Source of the DNA: Tranzscheliella williamsii
Lineage: Eukaryota > Basidiomycota > Ustilaginomycetes > Ustilaginales > Ustilaginaceae
Reading direction: 5' to 3'
NCBI GenBank assembly: GCA_023212725.1
Contig: JALBYF010000046.1
Coordinates: 1-64,000, forward strand
DNA length: 64,000 nt
Below the pieces are notes generated by a model, which was not told the DNA's origin, did not search any database, and was given only the letters and a program-made list of their open reading frames with translations. Below, in pieces: positions 18,155-28,484 of the stretch (positions within the stretch are counted from its first letter, which is position 1; each line of letters begins with the position of its first letter). The position numbers were made by a program, and so were the translations under genes.

Positions 18155-19840
18155 ATGGAAAGGGACATGGTGGATCGTGGCCAGGTTGACTCGCATCTGC
18201 AGGCGGTGGATGCGCTGAAGGCTGCCGAGTCGTTGCAGCGGTACGACCATGCGGCGTTGTCGTCGATGACGGCCGACGAGGCGAGCGCCAATGGCTGCTT
18301 CCAGCGGATGCGGGATGGCGAGGTGGCGCGGGTCTGGGAGCAGAAGGGCGACCTGAGCGTCTTTGCCGGGATGGACTTCCATGGTGCGCGCGACCACGGG
18401 CTGGGGCACCAGGAGAGCGCTGTGTGGGATGTGGTGCGCCGGATGCCCAAGGGCGCGCTGCTCCACTGCCACTTTGACGGCACCGTCGACACCCGCTTCC
18501 TCCTGGAGCGCGCCAGGGAGACGCCCGCCATGGCACTCAAGTCGTCGCTCCCGCTCTCGTCGCTCGACGCGCTGTCGCACGCCACCATCGACTTTCTCGT
18601 CCTCCCCGCCTCACAGCCCCGCTCCACCGTCAGCATCTACAGCGACGACTATGTCCCCGGGACGTGGGCCAGCTTCGCCGACGCACGCCAGTCCTTCCCT
18701 TACCCGCACCCGTACCTCAACGACAAGCACCAGTCGCAGTGTGCTCTGCCGCACTACCTCTTTCCGTCTGCCGAGAGTGTCGCCCACCCGGGCGTCTCCT
18801 TCGACGCCTACATCCACTCGCTCATGACGCTGACGCCGCACTCGGCCGCGCCGCCCATCACCAACAGTAAGCAAGCCTGGGCCAAGTTCAACTCCACCTT
18901 TAGTGTGATCCGTGGCCTCCTGGGCTACGAGCCCACGCTCAAGGCCTACACCAAGGAGCTCCTTCGCTCGCACGCCCGCGATGGGATCTCGTATACCGAA
19001 ACACGCCTCAACTTTCTCGACGAGTTCATGGTGCGCGCCAACGGCGTTGAGGATCTCACGCACAAGGAGTGGGTCGAGATCTTCATCGAGGCGGTGCGGG
19101 AGGTGCAGGCCGAGCTGGGCGACGGCGTGCGGGTGGATGCCAAGATCATCTACTGCACTGTCCGCTTCGTCGACAATGAACGGCTGAGGTGGTATATGGA
19201 GGACTGCATTGCGCTCAAGAAGCAGTTTCCGGAGTGGATCGTGGGTTTTGACCTGGTCGGGCACGAGGACCCGCTGCTGCCGCTCAGGTACTATGTGCCC
19301 GAGCTGCTGCGGTTCCAGGCGCGGTGCGCGGCCGAGGGGATCGAGGTGCCGTTTGTCTTTCACGCCGGCGAGACGCTCGAGGACGGCAACAACGCCGACG
19401 AGAATCTGTACGATGCGGTGCAGCTGGGCACAAAGCGGATTGGCCACGGCGTCAGCCTGGCGCGCCACCCGCTGCTCACCGACCTGGTCAAGCAGCGCGA
19501 CATCTGCGTCGAGATCTGCCCCATCTCGAACCAGCTACTCGGCTACACGGCCAGCATCGCCGCCCATCCCAGCCTGCTCGCCCTGCTCCACCGCAACATC
19601 CCCGTCGCCCTCTCCTCGGACGACCCCAGCATCTTTGAAAACTTCGGCCTCTCCTACGACTTTTACCAGCTCGTCATCAGCTCCAAGGCCACCACCCTCG
19701 TCTCGCTCGGCGCCCTCGCCCGCCGCTCGCTCCAGTACACCCTCACCGACAAGACTACCAAGGACGCCCTGCTCCACGACTTTGACGCCCGATGGAGCGC
19801 CTTCATCGCCTGGTTCAACGCCAACCACCAAGAGCCTTAG
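18155..19840 (+). CDS. ADGF/ADA2-type adenosine deaminase
   Basis: 561 residues, single exon. A zinc-dependent deaminase of the ADGF (CECR1) branch that converts adenosine to inosine. Motifs: MPKGALLHCHFDGT with metal-binding His104 and His106, RDGISYTETRLNF, FHAGE at 402-406 with catalytic Glu, IGHGVSL, ICPISNQLLGY, and SSDDPS with Asp489-Asp490. The N-terminal helical extension before the barrel is present, as in ADGF and not in classical ADA. ADGF proteins are usually secreted, but no signal peptide is visible here, so this form is predicted to be intracellular unless an upstream exon exists. Confidence 0.9.
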   Translation: MERDMVDRGQVDSHLQAVDALKAAESLQRYDHAALSSMTADEASANGCFQRMRDGEVARVWEQKGDLSVFAGMDFHGARDHGLGHQESAVWDVVRRMPKGALLHCHFDGTVDTRFLLERARETPAMALKSSLPLSSLDALSHATIDFLVLPASQPRSTVSIYSDDYVPGTWASFADARQSFPYPHPYLNDKHQSQCALPHYLFPSAESVAHPGVSFDAYIHSLMTLTPHSAAPPITNSKQAWAKFNSTFSVIRGLLGYEPTLKAYTKELLRSHARDGISYTETRLNFLDEFMVRANGVEDLTHKEWVEIFIEAVREVQAELGDGVRVDAKIIYCTVRFVDNERLRWYMEDCIALKKQFPEWIVGFDLVGHEDPLLPLRYYVPELLRFQARCAAEGIEVPFVFHAGETLEDGNNADENLYDAVQLGTKRIGHGVSLARHPLLTDLVKQRDICVEICPISNQLLGYTASIAAHPSLLALLHRNIPVALSSDDPSIFENFGLSYDFYQLVISSKATTLVSLGALARRSLQYTLTDKTTKDALLHDFDARWSAFIAWFNANHQEP

Positions 19841-20036
19841 CAGACCATACCTACCATCCATCTGCGCGCTGCAGACCAGAGACACTAGTTATAGGCGCCC
19901 TGTCCCGCCATCGCAACCTCTCTCGCACAGCCTATCGCTGTACGGGCACGCTTGTAAAGTATACAATGGCGATCCATATATGGGAAAGCCTGGGTGTCTG
20001 TGCTGAAGGGAATGAAAACTGATAGGAGGGTCGTGT

Positions 20037-21011
20037 TTAGGGGCTCGTGATGGTGGCCTTTTGGAGGAGATAATGGTAGATGGGCATGAGCTGGTCGACA
20101 GTGCTCTGGAGGTGTTCGGGGACCTTGGGCTTGGGTTTTTCGGCGGCGTTGGAAGCGGGAGTCTCCTTTTTGAAGCCGGTGGAGTTTTCGGCGGCATTGT
20201 GGTAGCCGCCCCACTTGGCCCACTCGTCGACGGGGCCCGAGTCCCAGGTGAGCATCTCGGGGGTGAAAGGAATGCTCATGGCGTCGCAGTACGACTTGAT
20301 CGAGTGGTCCGGATGCTCGAGCAGCGTCGAGGCGTCGAGGAGCGGCGGCGGCTGCGGCTGCGCCACGGCAAACTCGTCGCCGGCCTCGGTGTTGAAGGAC
20401 GAGTGCGGGTTGGCGATCCAGTCGTAGAGCATCTTGAGCTCGACATAGCCGGCATCGGCGGCATCCCAAAACTCCCAGCCCGAGGCGCCCTCCTGCGCAC
20501 ACTTGTAGTAGCTCGGGATCGACTTTTCCGGTGTGCGGATGAGGAACGAGTGGCGGAAGCGCTTCAGGATCGCGGTCGGCACTGTGGTCGGATTCTCGAG
20601 CACCGGCCCTTGCAAATCGTACTTCTTGCCCGTCGCGTTGCCCGAGGCGGGGAAGACCTTGGAGTCGGGATGCAGCTGGTGGAGCAGATCGGCAGGGAAG
20701 AGGCACTGGCCCATGTCCTTGATGAATACGTACTTGGGCGGCCAGGTCTTGGACTTGGCGATGTCCTTCTTGGACGGGTTGATCATGCCGGCCAATACAT
20801 CGGTGACGGTGAGATGATAGTTGCCGGACTGTTGCGCCTTTTCGTCAGAGAATCGCCGGCAGGGACGATCCTTGCCCAGGTAGAATGGGTCGCCGATGGG
20901 TTCGTGAAAGACGAGCGTGTCGGGACGCTGCATAAGCGATCGCTCGAAGGCGGTCGAGCAGCTTCGCGGGTGCACCCAAATGACGATGGGAATGGGATGC
21001 GAGTCGGCCAT
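20037..21011 (-). CDS. sulfotransferase-like P-loop protein
   Basis: 324 residues. The N-terminus reads VIWVHPRSCSTAFERSLMQR, the phosphosulfate-binding loop of sulfotransferase-fold proteins. FLIRTPEKSIPSYYK at mid-protein matches the second nucleotide-contact motif (Arg and Ser). The C-terminal half is reduced to helices ending in LMPIYHYLL, as seen in fungal and bacterial sulfotransferase family proteins of about 300 residues. The acceptor is unknown and it may not use PAPS. The start at 21011 lies 117 bases after a TATA box. The gene is convergent with the deaminase. Confidence 0.78.
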   Translation of the reverse strand: MADSHPIPIVIWVHPRSCSTAFERSLMQRPDTLVFHEPIGDPFYLGKDRPCRRFSDEKAQQSGNYHLTVTDVLAGMINPSKKDIAKSKTWPPKYVFIKDMGQCLFPADLLHQLHPDSKVFPASGNATGKKYDLQGPVLENPTTVPTAILKRFRHSFLIRTPEKSIPSYYKCAQEGASGWEFWDAADAGYVELKMLYDWIANPHSSFNTEAGDEFAVAQPQPPPLLDASTLLEHPDHSIKSYCDAMSIPFTPEMLTWDSGPVDEWAKWGGYHNAAENSTGFKKETPASNAAEKPKPKVPEHLQSTVDQLMPIYHYLLQKATITSP

Positions 21012-22373
21012 GGCGATCGTTATTCGTTCGTTGCCGCGAATGGGAACTGGTGGGCCGTAAAAGGAAATGGGTAGACCGGTGGACGGAAATCGGGGAGCAG
21101 GGGTGGGAAGAGACCGACGTGGAAGCGCTTTATACGGAAGGAAGGCTTGCAAAACGGGTTTGCAAAGAGGCAGAGCGCCAAAGTTCAACGACTGCTGGGG
21201 CTTGGCTGACGATGCATGGGCTTCACAATGGCGTTGAGGGTCTGCAGCTTCTTGATCGAGATGGCGGAGGCTTGGACAAGAATGAGGTACTGGAGCCGTC
21301 AAAAGAAAAAGTTAACAGCGAAGCCAAGGCGGGCACTACGTCCGTCTGTCGCTCGGGCCAACTCAGCTGCCATTACGGCAAAAGGCCGGCTCATCTCGCC
21401 GCGCATTTCCCATCTCGCTGTTGAGTGGCCATGCAGCATGACCCGCCCTTCTGCACCGCGCTGCAGGCCCGAATTTGCAAACGCACAACGTACACTCTCA
21501 TGTTAGATTCACCATCGCCGATCTGTACGCTGAATCTGGGACCGATGGACAGTGAGAACAGGGAGATACTATGGTGATTTCCAGGGTGGAGTCCAATTAG
21601 GGGTTTGGATGCGCCCACGCGGTGAGCGGCCAAGCATGAACAGCGCACAGCCGTCTTGCCTTGTGCTTCTCCGATAGATGATGGGATCATGGCAGATAGG
21701 GCACGTTTGGCACCGGAGCCAGTGCCTTTGTCCCCGCCATTCACATTGATGCCGAGTCTGGCCCCCTAGCACTGCGCACCCAACGCTGCCCGCTTACACT
21801 GCCACCAAGTGTTCCCTTTTCCTACCTTCTTCCCGTCCGTACCTCCTCATCGCCTCCTCCCGCCCATCTCCATCGCTGCTCCTCTCCTGCACTCCACCTC
21901 GCAACATCGCCAAAGGTATTGTGACTTTGTTGCCTCTTGCCTATTCCAATTTTAGCTCGGCGCGTCGAATCTGATATACGCCATCCTATCTGCTCGGCCT
22001 TGGTCGTCATCACTGTCGCTCTTTCTCTGCTCACCGCCACTATCTACCCGGACCCGGGCCGTATCATTTCCGTCCTCTTTCCTGCGCGTTCGGCATGATC
22101 TACTTTCTACGCATCTAAACGCATCTACACGCCTCTGATTCACCAATTCAAACGACATTGTCGTTTGTCAGTGCATTCGCCTACATCAACCCGTGGTGGC
22201 ATCGCCGGTCGATCCTCACACGCACGCAACTCGCCACGCTTCTGTCGACTGCACAACCTCTTTCGGCCGCATAGAATCAGTCTAGCTCACTCCAGCCATC
22301 ATCGTTCTTGCTTGCAGGGGAAAGCTGGTTTGACCGTTCGCCATTGTCGCTGCCGTTCAGCATTGTCGCTGCC
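21012..22373. other. divergent intergenic region
   Basis: 1.36 kb between the sulfotransferase-like gene (minus) and the magnesium transporter (plus). The right half is C/T rich on the plus strand, as expected for the transporter's leader. A TATA box serves the left gene. No gene is recognised. Confidence 0.5.
21128..21134 (-). promoter_or_regulatory. TATA box of the sulfotransferase-like gene
   Basis: TATAAAG on the minus strand, 117 bases upstream of the ATG at 21011. Confidence 0.55.
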
Positions 22374-24323
22374 ATGTCGACACCGACGCCATCATCGACC
22401 ATCGATGCCGCCGATGCCGCCAAGGCGTCCGCCTCTAGCGCCGTAGTTTCCCTCTCCAAAGCCATAGCATCCGCATCCGGCGCCCTCACCTCGGAAAGCG
22501 CTGTCGCAGCCGGCGTCACTGCCAATCCACCCGCTTTCAAGTATGTTGGTCTTGCCCTCGCCGTCGCCTCAGGCCTTCTCATCGGCTCGTCGTTTGTCTT
22601 CAAAAAGAAAGGCTTGCTATCCTCGCAGAAGAAATACGATACCGCTGCGGGAGAGGGTCATGCCTACCTCAAATCGCCCATGTGGTGGACGGGTATGATC
22701 ATTATGGTCTTTGGCGAGATCTTCAACTTTGTCGCCTATGCCTTTGCCGATGCTGTGTTGGTGACACCGCTCGGCGCCCTTTCCGTCGTCATCTGCGCTG
22801 TCCTCTCCTCGATCTTCCTCAAGGAGAAGCTCACCCTGTTCGGCAAGGTCGGTTGCTTCCTCTGCATCGTCGGTTCGGTCATCATTGCCCTCAACGCACC
22901 CACCTCCCACGTCGGAGGCAAGATCACCGAGTTTCAGAAACTATTCCTCGCTCCTGGATTCCTCGTCTGGGCTGGCGTTTGCATAGTCGCATCGCTGGTG
23001 CTCGTCTTTGTCTTTGCCCCCAAATACGGCAAGAAGCACATGATGATCTACATCACCGTCTGCAGTCTTATCGGCGGCCTCAGCGTCAGTGTCACCTCCG
23101 GCCTCGGCTCGGCCATCCTGCTCTCCATCCGAGGTCAGAACCAGTTCAAACACTGGTTTATCTACTTCCTCCTCGGCTTTGTCGTCGTCACCTTGCTGAT
23201 CGAAATCAACTACCTCAACAAGGCGCTCGAGCTCTTCAATACCGCCACCGTCACTCCTACCTACTACGTTATCTTTACAGGTGCCACTCTGATCACCTCC
23301 ATCATCCTGCAGCAGGGCCTGAATGCCTCGGCGGTCGACATTGTCACCCTTGTCATGGGTTTTCTCGTCATCTGTGCCGGCATCGTTTTGCTCCAACTTA
23401 GCAAGATCGACCCAGAGGACTTGCAGGACAGGCCTGGCTTGGATCAAGACACAACACTGCTCATGCGCGCCAGCCACTCGGTCATCTCGCATGGAGGTGA
23501 AAAGGGCGGACCGCCCTCTGCATTTGAGGACCCAGGCGTCGATGCGGTGCGAGGCGGTATGGGTATCGTGGGATCCATGATCCGCGCCCGGAGCTCGCGA
23601 CGCCTGAGTTCAGCGAGCTCCTGGAGTCAACGGCATCACAGCGCCGCCGACGAGTACACCTTGCGCAGCCGCAACAATCTGCCGCTGACGACTCACGGTG
23701 CTGGTCATATCGAGCGCTACCAGCTGCACGACTCTCCCTTGTCGCCATCCGGCTTGACGCGAGACGCCTCGTCGCTGACACTGCCTCCCTCCTCCTCTCG
23801 ACGCGAGCCCGCCATCTCGTTTGTCCCCGGCTCCGACTCGCCGCACGGACACCATGCTGGCAACGAGCAGCACCATACTGCACCTCCTGCCTCGCAGTTG
23901 GGAGCCATGGGCCACTCGCTGCATGCCATCAAGGAGCGGTCGGATGACAGCGGCCGCACCGGCGGTGCTTCGCAGTCTACCGCCCCGCCTCGATCGCCCA
24001 CGTATGTTGACCCGTATGCACCGGATTTCAGTTCGCCGCTCTCGCCGGTCTTGCCGCGCTCCGAGGCGGCGCCGGACATCCGGACCATGTGGACGGGCGC
24101 GGACACGAGCTACGCCTCCGAGACGGACAAGTCGCCCGAGACGGAAGACGACGAATTCTCGATCCGAGCGGTCGCCTCGGCAGACCCAGAGGATCGGTCT
24201 CGCACCAAGCAGAAGAACTATCCAAAGAGCACGCAGCCCGGCGGCTCAAAGAGCAAATCCACCGACGACACCGACGAGGAGGAAGCCGAAGAACTGCTCA
24301 GCCCCCGACTCCCGTACCGCTGA
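22374..24323 (+). CDS. NIPA-type magnesium transporter
   Basis: 649 residues, single exon. NIPA (DUF803) proteins are multi-pass transporters for Mg2+ and other divalent ions at plasma or endosomal membranes. About nine transmembrane segments lie between residues 50 and 350. Signatures are GSSFVFKKKGL, YLKSPMWWTGMIIM, FADAVLVTPLGALSVV, LEINYLNKALELFNTA and VTPTYYVIFTGATL. The last 300 residues form a hydrophilic Ser/Pro/Asp-rich tail, likely disordered and phosphorylated. This fungal tail is much longer than in animal NIPA2. The ATG at 22374 is the first in frame. Confidence 0.93.
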   Translation: MSTPTPSSTIDAADAAKASASSAVVSLSKAIASASGALTSESAVAAGVTANPPAFKYVGLALAVASGLLIGSSFVFKKKGLLSSQKKYDTAAGEGHAYLKSPMWWTGMIIMVFGEIFNFVAYAFADAVLVTPLGALSVVICAVLSSIFLKEKLTLFGKVGCFLCIVGSVIIALNAPTSHVGGKITEFQKLFLAPGFLVWAGVCIVASLVLVFVFAPKYGKKHMMIYITVCSLIGGLSVSVTSGLGSAILLSIRGQNQFKHWFIYFLLGFVVVTLLIEINYLNKALELFNTATVTPTYYVIFTGATLITSIILQQGLNASAVDIVTLVMGFLVICAGIVLLQLSKIDPEDLQDRPGLDQDTTLLMRASHSVISHGGEKGGPPSAFEDPGVDAVRGGMGIVGSMIRARSSRRLSSASSWSQRHHSAADEYTLRSRNNLPLTTHGAGHIERYQLHDSPLSPSGLTRDASSLTLPPSSSRREPAISFVPGSDSPHGHHAGNEQHHTAPPASQLGAMGHSLHAIKERSDDSGRTGGASQSTAPPRSPTYVDPYAPDFSSPLSPVLPRSEAAPDIRTMWTGADTSYASETDKSPETEDDEFSIRAVASADPEDRSRTKQKNYPKSTQPGGSKSKSTDDTDEEEAEELLSPRLPYR

Positions 24324-24928
24324 TACCACTGCATACCCTCCCTCTCTTTTCTCTGCACGCCTGATCCCACGACCCGGGCCACCCACGCCGCGCCTCGCCG
24401 GCCGACCGTGCCGTCTGTCGAGCCCGCCTGGGATCCAGGCTACCCTGCTGCCCGTTTGCTGTACTATTTAGCTACCTGATCACCGATCCTGGACAATACA
24501 CTTTTACCCTGGCCTCGGCCATGGACAATACCCTTCTTTGGCCCTCTCTGACGTCCACCTGGCGATGCAGCTCGACGGAGGCAGTCACAGTCACGGTGAG
24601 TTTGGCGTCTGATCGAAGTCACAGTGTAGGTGTTAGGTTTGAACACTGTGAGGGAGGGGCGGTGAGTTCGTGTTAGGTTGAACCCGCGAGGGGTGTTTGT
24701 GTTAGGTTGGAATCTACCGGCGAGCTTTGCTGTCGAGGTGGAGGGGGAGCGGACGGTCGTCGAGAGAGGCAGCCGGTTGGGGTTGATGACCTGACCTACC
24801 ATTCTCGCGAACGCTGCTGCTTGAAGGACGACAAAGAGCGCGCGGGATATGCGCAGTAGAGCGGGTGGTATTGGAGCCAAGGGAACGCTGCGGACGTGCG
24901 ACGCGGTGCGGTGTTGTTGGGGCGGACG
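24324..24928. other. intergenic region before HEM25
   Basis: 605 bases. It contains AGTCACA-type motifs at 24582-24598 and three GTGTTAGGTT elements (24630-24710). No gene is recognised. Confidence 0.5.
24629..24713 (+). repeat. three GTGTTAGGTT elements upstream of HEM25
   Basis: GTGTTAGGTT followed by GAA occurs at about 24630, 24670 and 24699, with spacings of 40 and 29 bases, between 215 and 300 bases before the carrier's ATG. They may be transcription-factor sites; this is inference. Confidence 0.5.
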
Positions 24929-26029
24929 ATGAACGCGGCTGCGCCAGCGAGCGGGGGGGTCGGGGGGGTAGGCGGTGCGGGTGGGGGGAAGGCGGGGACG
25001 ATTCCGCCGTATGCGACCTTGTCGTTTGGGGCGGTGTCGGGGCTGGCTTCGTGCGTGCTGCTGCAGCCGTTTGACCTGCTCAAGACGCGGTTGCAGCAGG
25101 TGGACCAGGGGGTGGGGACGGTGGGGGGGAGGGTGTACGCGTCGCGGACGCAGAAGCTGGTGGCGATTGCGAGCGAGATTGTGCGCACGCACGGCTACGC
25201 GGGGCTGTGGCGCGGCACGACCCCGACCATTGCGCGCAACGTGCCCGGCGTGGCGCTGTACTTTTACTCGGTCTCGCACCTGCGCCATCTGGCGAGCGAG
25301 CACCAGCTTGCCGTCGTCGCGGTCGCCACCACCGCCGCCGACCGCACCGCGGGCGCGTCCACCATGGCCAAGCTCTCTACCACGGGCAACCTGCTAACGG
25401 GCGCCGTGGCACGCGTCGCCGTCGGGCTCCTGCTCTCGCCCGTCACCGTGGTCAAGGCGCGCTTCGAGAGCTCGCACTTCTCGGCCACAACAGAGCGCAC
25501 GCTGCTCGCGTCGATGCGCGCCATCCGCGCACAGTCAGGCCTCCCCGGCTTCTTCCAGGGCTTCACCGCCACCGCCCTCCGCGACGCCCCCTACGCCGGT
25601 CTCTACCTGGCGCTCTACGAGGCGTCCAAATCCCACCTCGCCGCGCTCTCCGCCCGCCTCGACACCCCCGCCCTAGGCACAGGCAGCTGGCTTGTCGTCA
25701 GCACCAGCGGCCTCCTCGCCGGCACCCTCGCCACCGTCCTCACCCACCCCTTCGACATCATCAAGACCCGCATGCAGACCACCCCGCTCCCCCTCCTCCA
25801 CCAGATCGCCGCCCCGCACTCACCCCCCACGCCCACCCCCCACCGCCTCCTGCGCCCGTCGGTCTGGACCATGGCCAAACACCTGCTCGCCACCTCCGGC
25901 CCCCGCGCCCTCCTGGACGGCCTCGGCCTGCGCTGCGCCCGCAAGGCCGCAAGCTCCGCTATTGGCTGGACCATCTTCGAACACGCCCGCTCCGCGTATA
26001 CGCAAGCCCAGCGCCCCGCACTCGCCTGA
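24929..26029 (+). CDS. HEM25: mitochondrial glycine carrier Hem25 (SLC25A38)
   Basis: 366 residues of the mitochondrial carrier family. Three repeats carry the P-x-[DE]-x-x-[KR] signature in variant form: PFDLLKTRLQQ, PVTVVKARFES (second repeat lacks the acidic residue) and PFDIIKTRMQT. YAGLWRGTTPTIARNVPGVA, GLPGFFQGFTATALRDAPYA and GLGLRCARKAASSAIGW match Hem25/SLC25A38. That carrier imports glycine across the inner membrane for 5-aminolevulinate and heme synthesis. A Gly-rich N-terminal stretch and a Pro-rich loop in repeat three are lineage additions. The start was moved to the first ATG at 24929. Confidence 0.88.
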   Translation: MNAAAPASGGVGGVGGAGGGKAGTIPPYATLSFGAVSGLASCVLLQPFDLLKTRLQQVDQGVGTVGGRVYASRTQKLVAIASEIVRTHGYAGLWRGTTPTIARNVPGVALYFYSVSHLRHLASEHQLAVVAVATTAADRTAGASTMAKLSTTGNLLTGAVARVAVGLLLSPVTVVKARFESSHFSATTERTLLASMRAIRAQSGLPGFFQGFTATALRDAPYAGLYLALYEASKSHLAALSARLDTPALGTGSWLVVSTSGLLAGTLATVLTHPFDIIKTRMQTTPLPLLHQIAAPHSPPTPTPHRLLRPSVWTMAKHLLATSGPRALLDGLGLRCARKAASSAIGWTIFEHARSAYTQAQRPALA

Positions 26030-26207
26030 CCGGCTCCCGCTGCACCTGTACTTTTACGCTCCGTTCTACCTATGGACGCTCACCCCTCTGCGCACACTAG
26101 TTCTGTTCGGGCTGATCGGCGAGGCTGTCACGCGCAACATCGTCCGAAGAAGTGCGCAGGCAACTGTACAGGAAACGCGTGCAAACGGGAGGCGGGCAGC
26201 GGAAGGC

Positions 26208-27221
26208 TCAGGGGGTAAAGACAAGGGAGAAGCCCTTGCCGTGGGCGGCCTCGGCGACGTCGACCTGGACGGTGCCGGCCTGCTCGTCGACGCGGGTCTG
26301 GACGTGCTCGGCAGCGTCGCCCTCGACGGCGACGTGGAGGGTGGGGTACATGCGCTCGCGCTCGTACTGGAGCGTAAAGCTGTCGGCGCCGTTGGCGCGG
26401 TACCAGATCGTCCACCGCTTCTCGCCGGACGTGCCATCGGTGCCATCGCCGTCACTGAAGTTCGAGTAGACCAGGATGGTCTTGGAAGCCTCCTCGCCAC
26501 GCGACTGGGCGACGTCGAAGGGCGTGTGGCCGTACGTGTACAAGACGTCGCGGACGCGCCCGACGCACATCGGCGTCTCGGTGGCGACCATGGAGACGAC
26601 CGAGGTGGGCAGCGCACCGTTGAGGTGGATCTTGACGACATACTCGAGCTTGGTATTGTTGCCCTGCTTCTCCATGTTCCACGCCGAGACCTCGAGCGTG
26701 GCGCGCGTGCGCGACTTGGAGTAGGAGCCCGCCTCGTCCACGTACTGGTCCGCGGCGACCGAGGTCTGGACGATGGTGATCTTGTCGCCGTTGTTCGAGA
26801 CAATGTTTTCCTGCACGCCGACAATGTCCCTTGCCCAGACAAAGTAGGAGGGTGACTTGAGGTAGGTGTAGAAGAGGTACTGCTGCGGGCCGTACCGCTC
26901 GAGCTGGTGCGCATCGTCGAAGCGGGCGTCCCACTTCTTGCGCATGCCGGGCAGCTGCACAACGCCGAGCACCTGTGCGGGCGTGGCATTCTCGACAACG
27001 GTGACGCCCTTGACGATCGGCACGTCAGAGGCATTCTCTGGGTTGGTCTTTTTGTAGAGCTTCACATCCTCGCGCTCGCCGGCATCCTCCCACTCGGCCT
27101 CTCGGGCGGGATCGTTCTGCTCGGCGAACAGCGCCTGTGCCTTCTTCAACGCTTCGGCATACTCGTCCGGGATGGGCAAGTACCCTTCCTGCCGCTGAGG
27201 AGACGGGAGCTCAAGTGTCAT
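26208..27221 (-). CDS. START-domain lipid-binding protein
   Basis: 337 residues. A START domain fills most of the protein: KLYKKTNPENASDVPIVKG, LGVVQLPGMRKKWDARFD, QQYLFYTYLKSPSYFVWARD, and a C-terminal helix region. START domains bind sterols, phospholipids or ceramides in a closed cavity and move them between membranes. No signal peptide or membrane segment is seen, so it is probably cytosolic. The ligand cannot be inferred. The ATG at 27221 is the first in frame. The gene is convergent with HEM25. Confidence 0.85.
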   Translation of the reverse strand: MTLELPSPQRQEGYLPIPDEYAEALKKAQALFAEQNDPAREAEWEDAGEREDVKLYKKTNPENASDVPIVKGVTVVENATPAQVLGVVQLPGMRKKWDARFDDAHQLERYGPQQYLFYTYLKSPSYFVWARDIVGVQENIVSNNGDKITIVQTSVAADQYVDEAGSYSKSRTRATLEVSAWNMEKQGNNTKLEYVVKIHLNGALPTSVVSMVATETPMCVGRVRDVLYTYGHTPFDVAQSRGEEASKTILVYSNFSDGDGTDGTSGEKRWTIWYRANGADSFTLQYERERMYPTLHVAVEGDAAEHVQTRVDEQAGTVQVDVAEAAHGKGFSLVFTP

Positions 27222-27762
27222 GCTGGTGTAAGAAACGGGTGGTGGGCTAGGCGGGCTGTACGGTGAGGACGAGATACGTAGGGTTGGACGCTGGTGATGA
27301 TGGCAGGGTGGCAAGCTTATTGCTAAGCGCCAGTCTAACGTTGGCCTAGCGTTGCCTGCTTAGTCGCTTCGCATCTCTTCCCTCGTCTTGCCTTCCCCGC
27401 AAACTCTCGCTATCCCCATAAGATACGAGAACGGCGCTTTGCCTCGCTGCGGGGTTGCTAAGATGGCGCCCATTTCACCATATTCACGAGTCTCCCAATT
27501 CGATTTTGGCATTTTGGCTGTGAAAGGGCGCCGATCCGGTTACTTTGCGACTTTCCGTTCCGCCGCTCAGGCCAACAAATAAGAGGCCTTTACAATCTAA
27601 CACACCACACTCCACGCTCTAACATACCGCACTCCTTCGTCACTGTGACTCTAACACATCGCACACCTCCTCTACCACACCGCATACCCAGTACTCGCGA
27701 TGCCGAGAGGATCGTAGCGCTTTCAGCGATGCTGGTAGGTGAGGCAGATAGATGCGATGGTT
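27222..27762. other. intergenic region with CTAACAC repeats
   Basis: 541 bases between the START gene's 5' end and the 3' end of the MoaE gene. At about 27596-27665 three elements of the type TCTAACAYAYC lie close together. Their complement shares the core GTGTTAG with the elements upstream of HEM25. No gene is recognised. Confidence 0.5.
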
Positions 27763-28484
27763 CTATGGCAGGGAAGCGGGCGGGAAGTTGGCCTTCCAGC
27801 TCCACTCCTGGCGCTGGGGGTGGGTAGGTTGGTGCGTCGAGAGCCGTTCTGCCTCTCCGTCGGTGGCCTCGACCGACTGGCCCGAGGCGTAGAATTCCCT
27901 CTTCCAGATGACGACGTTCTTCTTCACCTCTTCCAGCAGCCACTCGGCGACGACAAAGGCCTCCTTCCTGTGCGGCGAGCTTACGCTGATCAGTATGCTG
28001 CACTGTCCGACTGCCACTTCGCCGAGCCTGTGGGCGACGTAGCAGCGCGTGATGCTGTCGGCATGGTCGGTGTGCGCGGCTGCTGGGTCTGCGTTGGGCG
28101 AGAAACCTGGGGATCCGAACGGCGCGGTGCTGTGCGCGTCCTCCAGCAGCGCCTGCAGTGTCTTGAGCGCCAGCGACGTGTACGCTTCGTACTCGAGCTT
28201 CGTCACCTGTTTGCCTGTGCCAGAAAAGGGGATCGGAAGGCAGGCAGAGCGGCCGTCAGTGGACAGCGCAGGATGGGCGCGCAGAACCGCCACTCACCGC
28301 GAAAAGTGTTCCGGGTCGTACCGCTGAACAGCACCGTCGCCCCGGCGCCGTCGTCAGCCACGTGCCGAAGCGCCGCCTTCTCGTCCAACACTTCGTACGT
28401 CAGCACCGCCACATCCCCCCGCGCCGTCGTGACGCACCCGCCCACCGAGCTCGGCGGATATCCACCACCACCTCCCTCAGCCAT
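27763..28484 (-). CDS. molybdopterin synthase large subunit (MoaE/MOCS2B)
   Basis: Two exons, 28484-28298 and 28214-27763, with an 83-base intron (GTGAGT..CAG), give 212 residues. The join restores NTFRGKQVTKLEYEAY, the family's conserved Arg/Lys-containing segment. ATVLFSGTTRN, ITRCYVAHRLGEVAVGQ, VSSPHRKEAF and VVIWKREFY (active-site lysine region) are further MoaE marks. The enzyme inserts sulfur into precursor Z to make molybdopterin, working with a MoaD/MOCS2A partner not in this window. An in-frame ATG at 28559 would add an Arg/Ala-rich N-terminus resembling a mitochondrial presequence. The C-terminal tail after the WKRE motif is longer than in bacteria. Confidence 0.9.
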
